Below the pieces are notes generated by a model, which was not told the DNA's origin, ran no database searches, and saw nothing but the letters and a program-made list of their open reading frames with translations. A stretch of 6,750 bases of DNA from assembly GCA_031283915.1 (NCBI GenBank), contig JAITAY010000379.1, positions 1 to 6,750 of the forward strand, read 5' to 3'. Position 1 is the first letter of the stretch; the number at the start of each line of letters is the position of its first letter. The DNA comes from Tannerella sp. Lineage in GTDB: Bacteria; Bacteroidota; Bacteroidia; Bacteroidales; Tannerellaceae. Below, one piece after another: positions 1 through 6,750 of the stretch. The translations under genes and the position numbers were made by a program.

Positions 1-13
1 TTTCAGCGCCCGT

Positions 14-45
14 TTTGCGTGTTTCAAAAAAACTAACTACCTTTA
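14..45 (+). promoter_or_regulatory. Candidate Bacteroidota-type promoter for the metal-export locus
   Basis: TTTG at 14-17 and TACCTTTA at 38-45 are separated by 20 bases. This resembles the Bacteroides housekeeping promoter, which has TTTG near -33 and TAnnTTTG near -7; only the last base of the -7 box differs. Transcription would begin near 50-52, leaving a leader of roughly 14 bases before the GTG at 65. The elements are short and A/T-rich matches arise by chance, so this is a plausible candidate and not a firm call. No clear operator palindrome was seen next to it. Confidence 0.4.
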
Positions 46-64
46 CCCCCGAAATATCGTTGAA

Positions 65-487
65 GTGAAAAAGCTAACCGCCATCCTGTTATTGATTATC
101 CTGTTGTTTGCTACATCGCACGCAACGGTGGCGTTTCATTATTGCGGCGGGCGATTTCATTCGGTGGCGTTTGCGGGTTTGGAAAAGAAGTCTTGCTGTG
201 AAGAAAAACAGCCTCACGCATCTCGCGAACGGGGCAATACCCTGCAAAAAGTACCGTGCTGCACCAATCATTATCAGGAAATCCGTACGGATGTTTTTTC
301 TACTCATCCGCAGGATGCGGTTGCCGGGCACGATCCCGGTTTTCATCCCTTAGCGGTTCTCCCCGCTCCGGCGGCTGCTTGGGGCGACCGGTGGCTAACA
401 AGCGCCTTTCAATTAATTTTTCCACCCGGCAGTCCGGCTTCATCGGGCGCAGACCGGCTGATTCTCCTCTGTGTTTTCAGGATTTGA
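65..487 (+). CDS. HYC_CC_PP-type small secreted Cys/His protein, putative periplasmic metal-binding accessory
   Basis: This encodes a 140-residue protein with a GTG start. Residues 1-20 form a Sec-type signal peptide (MKK, a Leu/Ile-rich core, then SHA), so the mature part should be periplasmic or membrane-attached. The mature part opens with HYC (H25-Y26-C27) followed by GG, then has Cys pairs at C44-C45 and C65-C66 with H69 nearby. It ends with a PP pair (P120-P121) and a closing CVFRI. This order matches the small Bacteroidota family named HYC_CC_PP after these motifs, and the length is normal for it. The biochemical role of the family is, as far as I know, unproven. Paired Cys and His in a secreted protein just before a Cu/Ag pump gene suggests metal binding or delivery; that is inference. 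The frame stays open to the left edge, but GTG at 65 is chosen because the signal peptide begins there and a candidate promoter lies just upstream. The pump gene starts 72 bases after the stop, so cotranscription is likely. Confidence 0.75.
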   Translation: MKKLTAILLLIILLFATSHATVAFHYCGGRFHSVAFAGLEKKSCCEEKQPHASRERGNTLQKVPCCTNHYQEIRTDVFSTHPQDAVAGHDPGFHPLAVLPAPAAAWGDRWLTSAFQLIFPPGSPASSGADRLILLCVFRI

Positions 488-502
488 TTTTTATGTTGTC
501 GG

Positions 503-528
503 TTGCCGTGCAAGGATATTGCAGGCAA
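503..528 (+). repeat. Hairpin (10-bp inverted repeat with one bulge) ahead of the RND pump gene
   Basis: TTGCC (503-507) and TGCAA (509-513) pair with TTGCA (519-523) and GGCAA (524-528). The result is a 10-bp stem with a single bulged G at 508 and a five-base loop, GGATA. It lies in the 72-base gap between the small Cys/His gene and the pump gene. The following bases, ATTTTGTC, are a poor U-tract, so a strong intrinsic terminator is unlikely. It could be a weak attenuator, an mRNA-stability element that sets the ratio of the two products, or an operator-like dyad. The structure is read directly from the sequence; the role is unknown. Confidence 0.5.
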
Positions 529-540
529 ATTTTGTCAGAT

Positions 541-559
541 ACATAAAAATAAAAAAATC
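541..559 (+). promoter_or_regulatory. A-rich translation leader deciding the pump start at 560
   Basis: The 19 bases before ATG 560 are almost all A and T (for example AAAAATAAAAAAATC), with no Shine-Dalgarno core. Bacteroidota commonly use A-rich unstructured leaders in place of GGAGG-type sites. Together with the protein starting MLNRIIKYFLDNR, typical of RND pumps, this favours 560 over the in-frame TTG at 503, whose extra 19 residues resemble no pump N-terminus and would place the hairpin inside the coding region. Confidence 0.5.
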
Positions 560-3500
560 ATGTTAAACAGAATTATCAAATATTTTCTTGACAACAGGCT
601 GATTGCCGTATTGATGCTGGCGGTTATCGTCGTATGGGGCCTGTCGGTGGCTCCCTTTCACTGGCGCGGCGGATGGCTGCCGGGCGATCCCGTTGCGGTG
701 GACGCCATTCCCGACATTGGCGAGAACCAGCAGATTGTGTCCACCGAGTGGATGGGACGTTCGCCCAAAGACATTCAAGAGCAGATTACTTACCCGCTGA
801 CTACTTCGCTGCTGGGGATTCCGGGCGTGAAGACGATCCGCAGTTCGTCGATGTTCGGCATGTCGTTCATTTATATCATTTTCGAGGATGATATAGAGTT
901 TTACTGGAGTCGTTCGCGGATTCTGGAAAAACTCAACTCATTGCCTGCGGGGATGCTGCCGGCCGGCGTTCAGCCTGCATTGGGGCCGGATGCTACGGCG
1001 CTGGGACAGGTGTTTTGGTACACGCTCGAAGGACGCAATCCCGAAACGGGTCAGCCCGCGGGCGGTTGGAATCCCGACGAATTGCGCACCGTGCAGGATT
1101 TTTACGTTAGATATTCGCTGTCGGCCGCCGGCGGCGTATCGGAAGTGGCGTCTGTGGGCGGTTTTGTCAAAGAGTATCAGGTGGAAATCCATCCCGACGC
1201 TCTGCGGGCATACGGGGTTTCGATCATGGACGTGATGACTGCCGTACAGAAAAGCAACCTCGACGTGGGCGCGGAAACCATCGAACTGAACAAAGCCGAA
1301 TACTTGGTGCGCGGATTGGGTTACCTCCAAAGCATCGCCGATCTGGAAGAATCGGTCGTTACGGTGCGCGAAGGCATTCCCGTGCGCATAAAAGAGGTAG
1401 CGACCGTCAACTGGGGACCTGCCACCCGGCGCGGCGGATTGGATAAAGAAGGCGTGGAAGCCGTGGGCGGCGTGGTGGTTGCCCGTTACGGTTCAAACCC
1501 GATGGAAGTGATTCAGAATGTAAAGGCTACGATCGAAGAAATGTCTGCCGGACTGCCGCAAAAAACGCTGGCAGACGGGACGGTGTCGAAAGTAACCGTC
1601 GTGCCGTTTTACGACCGCTCCGGACTGATCAAGGAAACCATCGGTACGCTCGAAACTGCGCTGGCGCATGAAATCCTGATTTGTATTATTGTCGTAATTG
1701 TGCTGGTGTTTAACCTTCGGGCGTCGGTCATTATCTCCGGACTGTTGCCGGTGGCGGTACTTTCGGCGTTCATCCTGATGAAATACATGCATGTGGACGC
1801 CAATATTGTGGCGCTATCGGGGATTGCGATCGCCATTGGCGTCATGGTGGACGTGGGAGTTGTCATTGTCGAAAGCATTCTGCGCAAGCTGCACGAAACG
1901 GGCGCCCGGATTGTCCGGCGCGGCCAAGCGTTTGCCGACTTGATTTATGCAAGCGTAAAAGAAGTTTCCGGCGCCCTGTCCACCGGAATGTTGACCACGA
2001 TTATCAGTTTTCTTCCCGTATTTGCGATGCAGGCGCAAGAAGGCAAACTGTTTAAGCCGTTGGCTTATACCAAAACCTTTGCACTCGTTTCGGCGTTTTT
2101 ATTGGGTTTTGCGTTGCTTCCGGTCATTGCCTATTATGTTTTTTCGTGGAAACTCCCGTTCAAACGGATCCGGCGCGGGGCCAATAGCCTGCTGGTTGTT
2201 GGCGTTTTACTGGTCGCCGTCTGGTATCTGACTTCCCAATGGCTGCCTGTGGGGACGGAAGCGGGATTTTCGGTGAACTTCCTGTTTGTCGTCCTTGCCA
2301 TTGGCATTATACTGGGCATTTTGTGGGCATTGGTTGCGTATTACGAAAAAATTCTGCGCTGGTGCCTTGCTAACCGTTGGAAATTTATTGCCCTGCCCAT
2401 TCTCACGCTGATTTTCGGCGCGTGGATATGGCGCGGTCTGGGCGAAGAATTTATGCCTTCGCTGGACGAAGGTTCGTTCCTGCTGATGCCCACCAGCATG
2501 CCGCATACGGGTATTGAACAAAATTTGCACCTGATTGAAGCCATCGACAAACGGGCGTCGTCGATTCCGGAAATCGAAACGAGCGTTGGGAAATGGGGGC
2601 GTGTCAATTCTGCGCTCGACCCTGCGCCGGTACAGATGTTTGAAAACACGATCAATTATCGACCCGAATATATTTTGGATGAGGACGGGCGACGGATGCG
2701 CTTCAAAACCCGTTCCAAAGGAACGTATGTATTGAAGGACGGTTCCACCTATCGTCCGGACGAAGGGTTCCGCATCATTCCGGCCGACAGCCTGATTACA
2801 GACCGTCGCGGCGAATATTTCCGCCAGTGGCGGCCGCATATCAAAAGTACGGACGATATCTGGCAGGAAATCATCCGGGTATCTCATCTGCCCGGATTGA
2901 CTTCTTCCCCCAAATTGCAACCGATTGAGGCGCGTTTAGTGATGCTTTCCACGGGAATGCGTGCGCCGATGGGACTGAAAATATCGGGGCCTGATCTCGA
3001 AAGCATCGAACGGGCAGGGAAAACGCTCGAAACGGCATTGAAAGAATCGCCGTTCGTCCTGCCATCGACCGTATTTTACGACCGCGCCGTTGGCGCTCCC
3101 TACATCGAAATCCAACTGAATCGCCGCAGCATGGCGCGCTACGGCATCACGGTTGCCGATTTGCAGGAAGTGATTCAGTCGGCCGTGGGCGGCATGTCGC
3201 TGACGACTACCGTCGAAGGGCGCGAACGTTTTCCGGTACGGCTACGGTATCCGCGGGAATTGCGCGACGATCCCGAAGCGTTGTCGCACATCCTTATTCC
3301 GACGGCGACGGGGGCGCAAATTCCCTTGGGCGAAGTGGCCGGTATCGAATACACTAAAGGCGCACAGATGATTCAAAGTGAAAATACATTCTTAACCGGC
3401 TATGTGATTTTCGACAAAGCGGCCGGAAAAGCCGAAGTAGAAGTTGTACAGGAAGCAAGCCGGTTATTGAAATCGAAAATCGCTTCGGGCGAAATACAAC

Positions 3501-4177
3501 TCCCTGCCGGCGTTTCCTACAAGTTTGCCGGGAATTACGAGCAACAGCAACGGGCGGCCAAGCGCTTGCTGATTATTATACCGCTTTGTTTATTCGCTAT
3601 TTTGCTGGTGCTGTATTTTCAATTCCGTACCGTTACGGCGTCGCTCATTCATTTTTCGGGCGTATTTGTGGCGTTTGCCGGCGGATTCATCCTGTTGTGG
3701 CTCTACGGGCAACCGTGGTTTATGAATTTCAATATGGGTGGCGAGAACGTGCGCGACCTGTTCCAGATGCACCCGGTGCATTTGAGCATCGCCGTATGGG
3801 TCGGATTCATTGCCCTGTTTGGCATCGCTACCGACGACGGCGTGCTGATGGGAACATACATTCACGCTACATTCATCGAACGCAATCCGCAGACGAAAGA
3901 AGAAATCCGCGAAGCCGTCGTTCACGCCGGTTTGAAACGTGTCCGTCCCGCCGCAATGACTACCGCTACGACGCTTATCGCTCTTCTGCCTGTGCTGACT
4001 TCCACCGGAAAAGGCGCGGATATCATGGTTCCCATGGCCATCCCGACGTTTGGCGGCATGTTGATACAGAGTATGACCATGTTTGTAGTGCCGGTTTTAC
4101 AATGCTGGTGGCGGGAACATGCGGTCAGGAAACAAAATACGAATAACTCAAAGATTCAAACAAATGGAAACGCTTAA
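560..4177 (+). CDS. cusA: CusA/CzcA-family heavy-metal RND efflux pump, predicted Cu(I)/Ag(I) type
   Basis: A 1205-residue inner membrane proton/metal antiporter, the pump of a tripartite envelope exporter. After TM1 (about 13-31) comes a heavy-metal RND motif, DAIPDIGENQ (48-57). TM4 carries AIGVMVD with the proton-relay Asp at D431, matching the CusA (Cu/Ag) branch better than the CzcA branch. The three Met residues that bind Cu(I)/Ag(I) in E. coli CusA (M573, M623, M672) correspond by motif to M643 (LLMPTSMP), M693 (PVQMFENT) and M795 (LVMLSTGM). The protein is about 160 residues longer than E. coli CusA. The extra length includes about 45 residues with two predicted extra membrane helices (543-557 and 572-592), about 53 residues in the porter domain (703-755) and about 24 periplasmic residues near 1051-1074. 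The relay Glu and Lys of E. coli CusA appear as D1092 and A1131. The start is ATG 560. The gene overlaps the next by 14 bases. The family is certain; Cu/Ag specificity is inferred from the Met triad and from the neighbouring copper ATPase gene. The symbol is by homology. Confidence 0.93.
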   Translation: MLNRIIKYFLDNRLIAVLMLAVIVVWGLSVAPFHWRGGWLPGDPVAVDAIPDIGENQQIVSTEWMGRSPKDIQEQITYPLTTSLLGIPGVKTIRSSSMFGMSFIYIIFEDDIEFYWSRSRILEKLNSLPAGMLPAGVQPALGPDATALGQVFWYTLEGRNPETGQPAGGWNPDELRTVQDFYVRYSLSAAGGVSEVASVGGFVKEYQVEIHPDALRAYGVSIMDVMTAVQKSNLDVGAETIELNKAEYLVRGLGYLQSIADLEESVVTVREGIPVRIKEVATVNWGPATRRGGLDKEGVEAVGGVVVARYGSNPMEVIQNVKATIEEMSAGLPQKTLADGTVSKVTVVPFYDRSGLIKETIGTLETALAHEILICIIVVIVLVFNLRASVIISGLLPVAVLSAFILMKYMHVDANIVALSGIAIAIGVMVDVGVVIVESILRKLHETGARIVRRGQAFADLIYASVKEVSGALSTGMLTTIISFLPVFAMQAQEGKLFKPLAYTKTFALVSAFLLGFALLPVIAYYVFSWKLPFKRIRRGANSLLVVGVLLVAVWYLTSQWLPVGTEAGFSVNFLFVVLAIGIILGILWALVAYYEKILRWCLANRWKFIALPILTLIFGAWIWRGLGEEFMPSLDEGSFLLMPTSMPHTGIEQNLHLIEAIDKRASSIPEIETSVGKWGRVNSALDPAPVQMFENTINYRPEYILDEDGRRMRFKTRSKGTYVLKDGSTYRPDEGFRIIPADSLITDRRGEYFRQWRPHIKSTDDIWQEIIRVSHLPGLTSSPKLQPIEARLVMLSTGMRAPMGLKISGPDLESIERAGKTLETALKESPFVLPSTVFYDRAVGAPYIEIQLNRRSMARYGITVADLQEVIQSAVGGMSLTTTVEGRERFPVRLRYPRELRDDPEALSHILIPTATGAQIPLGEVAGIEYTKGAQMIQSENTFLTGYVIFDKAAGKAEVEVVQEASRLLKSKIASGEIQLPAGVSYKFAGNYEQQQRAAKRLLIIIPLCLFAILLVLYFQFRTVTASLIHFSGVFVAFAGGFILLWLYGQPWFMNFNMGGENVRDLFQMHPVHLSIAVWVGFIALFGIATDDGVLMGTYIHATFIERNPQTKEEIREAVVHAGLKRVRPAAMTTATTLIALLPVLTSTGKGADIMVPMAIPTFGGMLIQSMTMFVVPVLQCWWREHAVRKQNTNNSKIQTNGNA

Positions 4178-6395
4178 TACTTATACCAAGGCTACTTTTC
4201 CGGTCTTGAAAATGTCTTGCGCCGGATGCGCCGCTCATATTGAGAAAACGCTGAGGAAACAGCCGGGCGTAAAAAACGCTGAAGTCAATTTGGCCAATCA
4301 AACGGCATTTGTCGAATACGACAGCCTTCTCGCCGATTCCGCGAAACTGCAAAAAGCGGTGCGCGAAGCCGGTTACGACCTGATCATAGCGCCGCAGGAA
4401 GACCGGGCGACTCTGTCGGAACAGGCCGCCCAACAACGCTATCGCACGTTGAAGACACAAACGGCTGTTGCAGTGATTTTGTCTGCCGGATTGATTCTCT
4501 TATCCATGACCCCTTTCTTCAACCATTCTTGGGCGGGATATGCGGAGGGAATACTCGCTACTCTGGTACTGTTTCTTTGCGGACGCTCCTTTTTTAGCGA
4601 CGCCTGCAAGCAGGCCCGGCGCCGGCAGATGAATATGAATACTCTGGTTGCATTGAGTACGGCAACCGCTTATGCGTTTAGTGTATTCGGACTTCTGTTT
4701 CCGCATTTCTGGACGGAAAGAGGAATCCATGCCGGGCTTTATTTTGAAACGGTCGGCGTGTTGATTGCCTGTATTCTTATCGGCAAATTACTGGAAGAAA
4801 GAGCGAAGCAAAAAACTTCGGCTTCTCTGAAAAAACTGATGGGTTTGCAACCCCAAACGGCTACGGTTCTCTGTTCCGACGGACGTACTGTGGAAGTTGC
4901 TATTCCCGATATTCAGGTGAACGATACGATTTGGGTAAAGGCGGGAGAGAAAATTCCGATAGACGGCGTCATTATCTCCGGACATTCGTTTGTGGATGAA
5001 AGCATGATTACCGGCGAACCGGTTCCCGTTGAAAAGAGCCGGGACAAGCCTGTTTTTGCAGGAACGATCAACCAAACGGGGCGTTTAATGTTCCGCGTAA
5101 CGAAGCAGGGAAACGAAACTTTGCTGGCGCAAATCATCCGGTTGGTGAGCGAGGCGCAGAACTCCAAAGCGCCCATTCAGAAAACCGTCGATAAGATAAC
5201 CGGCGTTTTCGTTCCCGCAGTAGTGGCGGTTGCGGCGCTCTCGATGTGCCTGTGGCTTCTTTGGGGAGGCGAAAATGCGTGGGTACATGCGTTTCTGGCA
5301 TTGGTAACCGTGCTGATTATTGCCTGTCCCTGTGCATTGGGACTGGCAACCCCTACCGCCGTTATGGTTGGGATGGGAAAAGGGGCGGAACAGGGTATCT
5401 TGATCAAGGATATGGACAGCTTGGAAATCCTGCGGAAAGTCGATACCATCGTACTGGATAAAACGGGAACCCTCACGCAAGGCATTCCGAAAGTTACAGC
5501 CGTGAAATGGCTGGTTCCCAAAACGGAAGAACTTTGCCGGATTTTGTTCGATATGGAAAAATCGTCCGGGCATCCGCTGGCGAAGGCCATTACCAAGGCG
5601 CTTCCGGATAGCCTCCCCTTAGATTCGCTGGCGCTGGAAGTATTGCCCGGCAAAGGAATAAAAACCGTAGTCGAAGGCACGGTCTTTTATGCAGGTAATT
5701 TGCGTTTGTTTGCCGCCGCCGGCAATCGTCATGAACTGTCGGAATGGATAACCGGGAAGGAACAGGCCGGCCATACAGTCGTTTTGTTCGGGACGGATAC
5801 GCAGGTAATGGCTGGTTTTGCGGTGTCGGACGAGATAAAACCCTCTTCCAGACAGAGCATCGAACAATTACAGGCGGCCGGTATTGCCATCGTAATGGCT
5901 ACCGGCGATAACGCGGCGGCTGCCGGAACGATTGCCCGTCAGGCAGGCATCCGGGAGTTTGTGGCGCAAGCCTTGCCCGAAGACAAGCTGCGTTTGATCA
6001 AAACGAAACAGCAGGAAGGCAAAACCGTGGCGATGGTTGGCGATGGAATCAACGACAGCGCCGCTTTGGCGCAGGCCAATGTCGGCATCGCCATGGGGAA
6101 AGGCAGCGATATCGCCATCGAAACGGCCGATATTACGATTGTTTCGGGCGATTTGCGAAAGATAGGAACGGCTATCCGCCTGTCTGGTCGTACGGTGGCG
6201 ACGATCCGTCAAAACCTGTTTTGGGCGTTTATCTACAATTTGATTGCGATTCCCGTGGCGGCGGGCGTCCTTTATCCGTTTACCGGCTTTTTGATCCATC
6301 CGATGATTGCCGGGGCAGCCATGGCGTTAAGCAGTGTGAGCGTTGTGCTGAACAGTCTTCGTTTGAACAATCAAAAAACAGTCAGTCATCCATGA
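4164..6395 (+). CDS. copA: CopA-type Cu(I)-exporting P1B-1 ATPase
   Basis: A 743-residue inner membrane ATPase that uses ATP to move Cu(I), possibly also Ag(I), from cytoplasm to periplasm. One N-terminal heavy-metal-associated domain (about 10-76) has the MSCAGC motif with metal-binding C19 and C22. All core signatures are present: TGE in the actuator domain (283-285), CPC in TM6 (C388, P389, C390), the phosphorylated D432 in DKTGT, H470-P471 in the nucleotide-binding domain, TGDN (580-583) and GDGIND (626-631). Y691-N692 in TM7 and M720 with S723-S724 in TM8 complete the Cu(I)/Ag(I) P1B-1 signature and argue against the Zn/Cd class. Eight membrane helices are expected. Length is normal for a CopA with one metal-binding domain. 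ATG 4164 is chosen because residues from there run straight into the domain; an in-frame ATG at 4119 would only add 15 basic, polar residues and lengthen the overlap. The start lies inside the end of the pump gene and the stop overlaps the next start, so translational coupling is likely. No frameshift or lost residue was seen. Confidence 0.96.
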   Translation: METLNTYTKATFPVLKMSCAGCAAHIEKTLRKQPGVKNAEVNLANQTAFVEYDSLLADSAKLQKAVREAGYDLIIAPQEDRATLSEQAAQQRYRTLKTQTAVAVILSAGLILLSMTPFFNHSWAGYAEGILATLVLFLCGRSFFSDACKQARRRQMNMNTLVALSTATAYAFSVFGLLFPHFWTERGIHAGLYFETVGVLIACILIGKLLEERAKQKTSASLKKLMGLQPQTATVLCSDGRTVEVAIPDIQVNDTIWVKAGEKIPIDGVIISGHSFVDESMITGEPVPVEKSRDKPVFAGTINQTGRLMFRVTKQGNETLLAQIIRLVSEAQNSKAPIQKTVDKITGVFVPAVVAVAALSMCLWLLWGGENAWVHAFLALVTVLIIACPCALGLATPTAVMVGMGKGAEQGILIKDMDSLEILRKVDTIVLDKTGTLTQGIPKVTAVKWLVPKTEELCRILFDMEKSSGHPLAKAITKALPDSLPLDSLALEVLPGKGIKTVVEGTVFYAGNLRLFAAAGNRHELSEWITGKEQAGHTVVLFGTDTQVMAGFAVSDEIKPSSRQSIEQLQAAGIAIVMATGDNAAAAGTIARQAGIREFVAQALPEDKLRLIKTKQQEGKTVAMVGDGINDSAALAQANVGIAMGKGSDIAIETADITIVSGDLRKIGTAIRLSGRTVATIRQNLFWAFIYNLIAIPVAAGVLYPFTGFLIHPMIAGAAMALSSVSVVLNSLRLNNQKTVSHP

Positions 6396-6750
6396 AACAA
6401 AAAATTATACCGGTTATTATCAGTTGGGTATGCCTTACGGCTTCCGCGCAAACAGATTCCCTGCCGTCCTATTTAAGAATGGCGGCAGAAAACAATCCGG
6501 GGGTGAAAGCCGGATTCCTGACGTATCAGGCGGCCTTGCAGAAGATTCCGCAGGCAGGAGCTTGGCAAGACCCGCAGTTGGATATGGGCTTTTTTCTCCA
6601 ACCGATGGAAATTACGGATGGAAAACAGGTGGCCAATATTCAATGGATGCAAATGTTTCCGTGGTTCGGTACGCGAAAAGCTGCCCGGACGGAAGCCCAA
6701 CACATGGCGCAAATGGCGTTTGAACAGTTCCGCGAAACGCGCAACCAGCT
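6392..6750 (+). CDS. TolC/CusC-family outer membrane efflux channel, N-terminal part (cut by window edge)
   Basis: The ATG sits in an ATGA overlap with the stop of the copper ATPase gene, and the frame remains open to the right edge, giving 119 full codons. Residues 1-19 (MKQKIIPVIISWVCLTASA) form a signal peptide with likely cleavage before Q20. The mature part continues with SLPSYLRMAAENNPGVKA, typical of the first helix of outer membrane efflux proteins, and WQDPQLDMGFF. MFPWFGT at 88-94, followed by a charged, Ala-rich helix, is characteristic of Bacteroidota TolC-family metal-efflux channels. The protein should form the outer membrane and periplasmic tunnel that the RND pump discharges through, with a membrane fusion protein bridging the two. 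That protein is not in the window. A full-length member would be about 400-450 residues, so most of the gene is missing. Family assignment is strong; metal specificity rests on context. Confidence 0.85.
   Translation, partial: MKQKIIPVIISWVCLTASAQTDSLPSYLRMAAENNPGVKAGFLTYQAALQKIPQAGAWQDPQLDMGFFLQPMEITDGKQVANIQWMQMFPWFGTRKAARTEAQHMAQMAFEQFRETRNQ

Noticed and set aside
308..339. Two small hairpins, CCGCA/TGCGG and CCGGG/CCCGG, within the small Cys/His gene
   Set aside because: Five-bp stems are common by chance in GC-rich coding sequence, and neither is followed by a U-tract or placed at a gene boundary.
503..559. N-terminal extension of the pump to a TTG at 503
   Set aside because: The added 19 residues are unlike known pump N-termini, and the region contains a hairpin and an A-rich leader that look non-coding. 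ATG 560 gives a normal start.
2207..2920. A 237-codon open frame on the minus strand inside the pump gene
   Set aside because: It lies wholly within a gene with clear family motifs. Its product is rich in Arg, Gln, Pro and His, with no recognisable domain, as expected of an antisense shadow of GC-rich codons.
3586..4146. A 186-codon open frame on the plus strand in another frame of the pump gene
   Set aside because: Its product is Arg- and His-rich with no motif, and the same bases encode well-conserved pump helices in the real frame.
4119..4163. N-terminal extension of the copper ATPase to an ATG at 4119
   Set aside because: The extra residues are only a by-product of overlap with the end of the pump gene. 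ATG 4164 gives a standard length and a modest 14-base overlap.
6424..6723. A 99-codon plus-strand open frame near the right edge
   Set aside because: The frame starting at 6392 has a signal peptide and TolC-family motifs and stays open to the edge. The 99-codon frame has no recognisable features.

Overview
The window looks like part of a chromosome or accessory island from a Bacteroidota bacterium, most likely of the order Bacteroidales. Four things suggest this: a short Cys/His protein of a family I know only from Bacteroidota; start codons preceded by A-rich stretches and not by GGAGG-type ribosome binding sites; a plausible Bacteroides-type promoter (TTTG, then TAnnTTT) at the left edge; and an enlarged CusA pump of the Bacteroidota kind. 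The species cannot be named from the sequence.

All recognised genes lie on the + strand and form one copper/silver export locus. Positions 1-64 hold a candidate promoter. Positions 65-487 encode a 140-residue secreted protein with HYC, CC, CC and PP motifs, probably a periplasmic metal-binding accessory protein. A 72-base gap follows, containing a strong hairpin (503-528) and an A-rich leader. Positions 560-4177 encode a CusA-type heavy-metal RND pump of 1205 residues. It overlaps by 14 bases a CopA-type Cu(I) P1B ATPase (4164-6395, 743 residues). That gene in turn overlaps by 4 bases (ATGA) the start of a TolC/CusC-type outer membrane channel gene (6392 onward), which the right edge cuts.

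Inferred division of labour: CopA moves Cu(I), and possibly Ag(I), from cytoplasm to periplasm. The RND pump with its outer membrane channel then expels metal from the periplasm to the outside. The small secreted Cys/His protein may bind or relay metal in the periplasm. The membrane fusion protein (CusB type) needed to complete the tripartite pump is not in the window and would be expected downstream of the channel gene. No regulator, tRNA, rRNA, CRISPR array, insertion sequence or phage gene was seen.

The system is of a known general kind, so I do not claim a wholly new one. The points worth a second look are the placing of a P-type ATPase gene between pump and channel genes, the insertions and proton-relay substitutions in the pump, the uncharacterised Cys/His protein, and the hairpin ahead of the pump gene.
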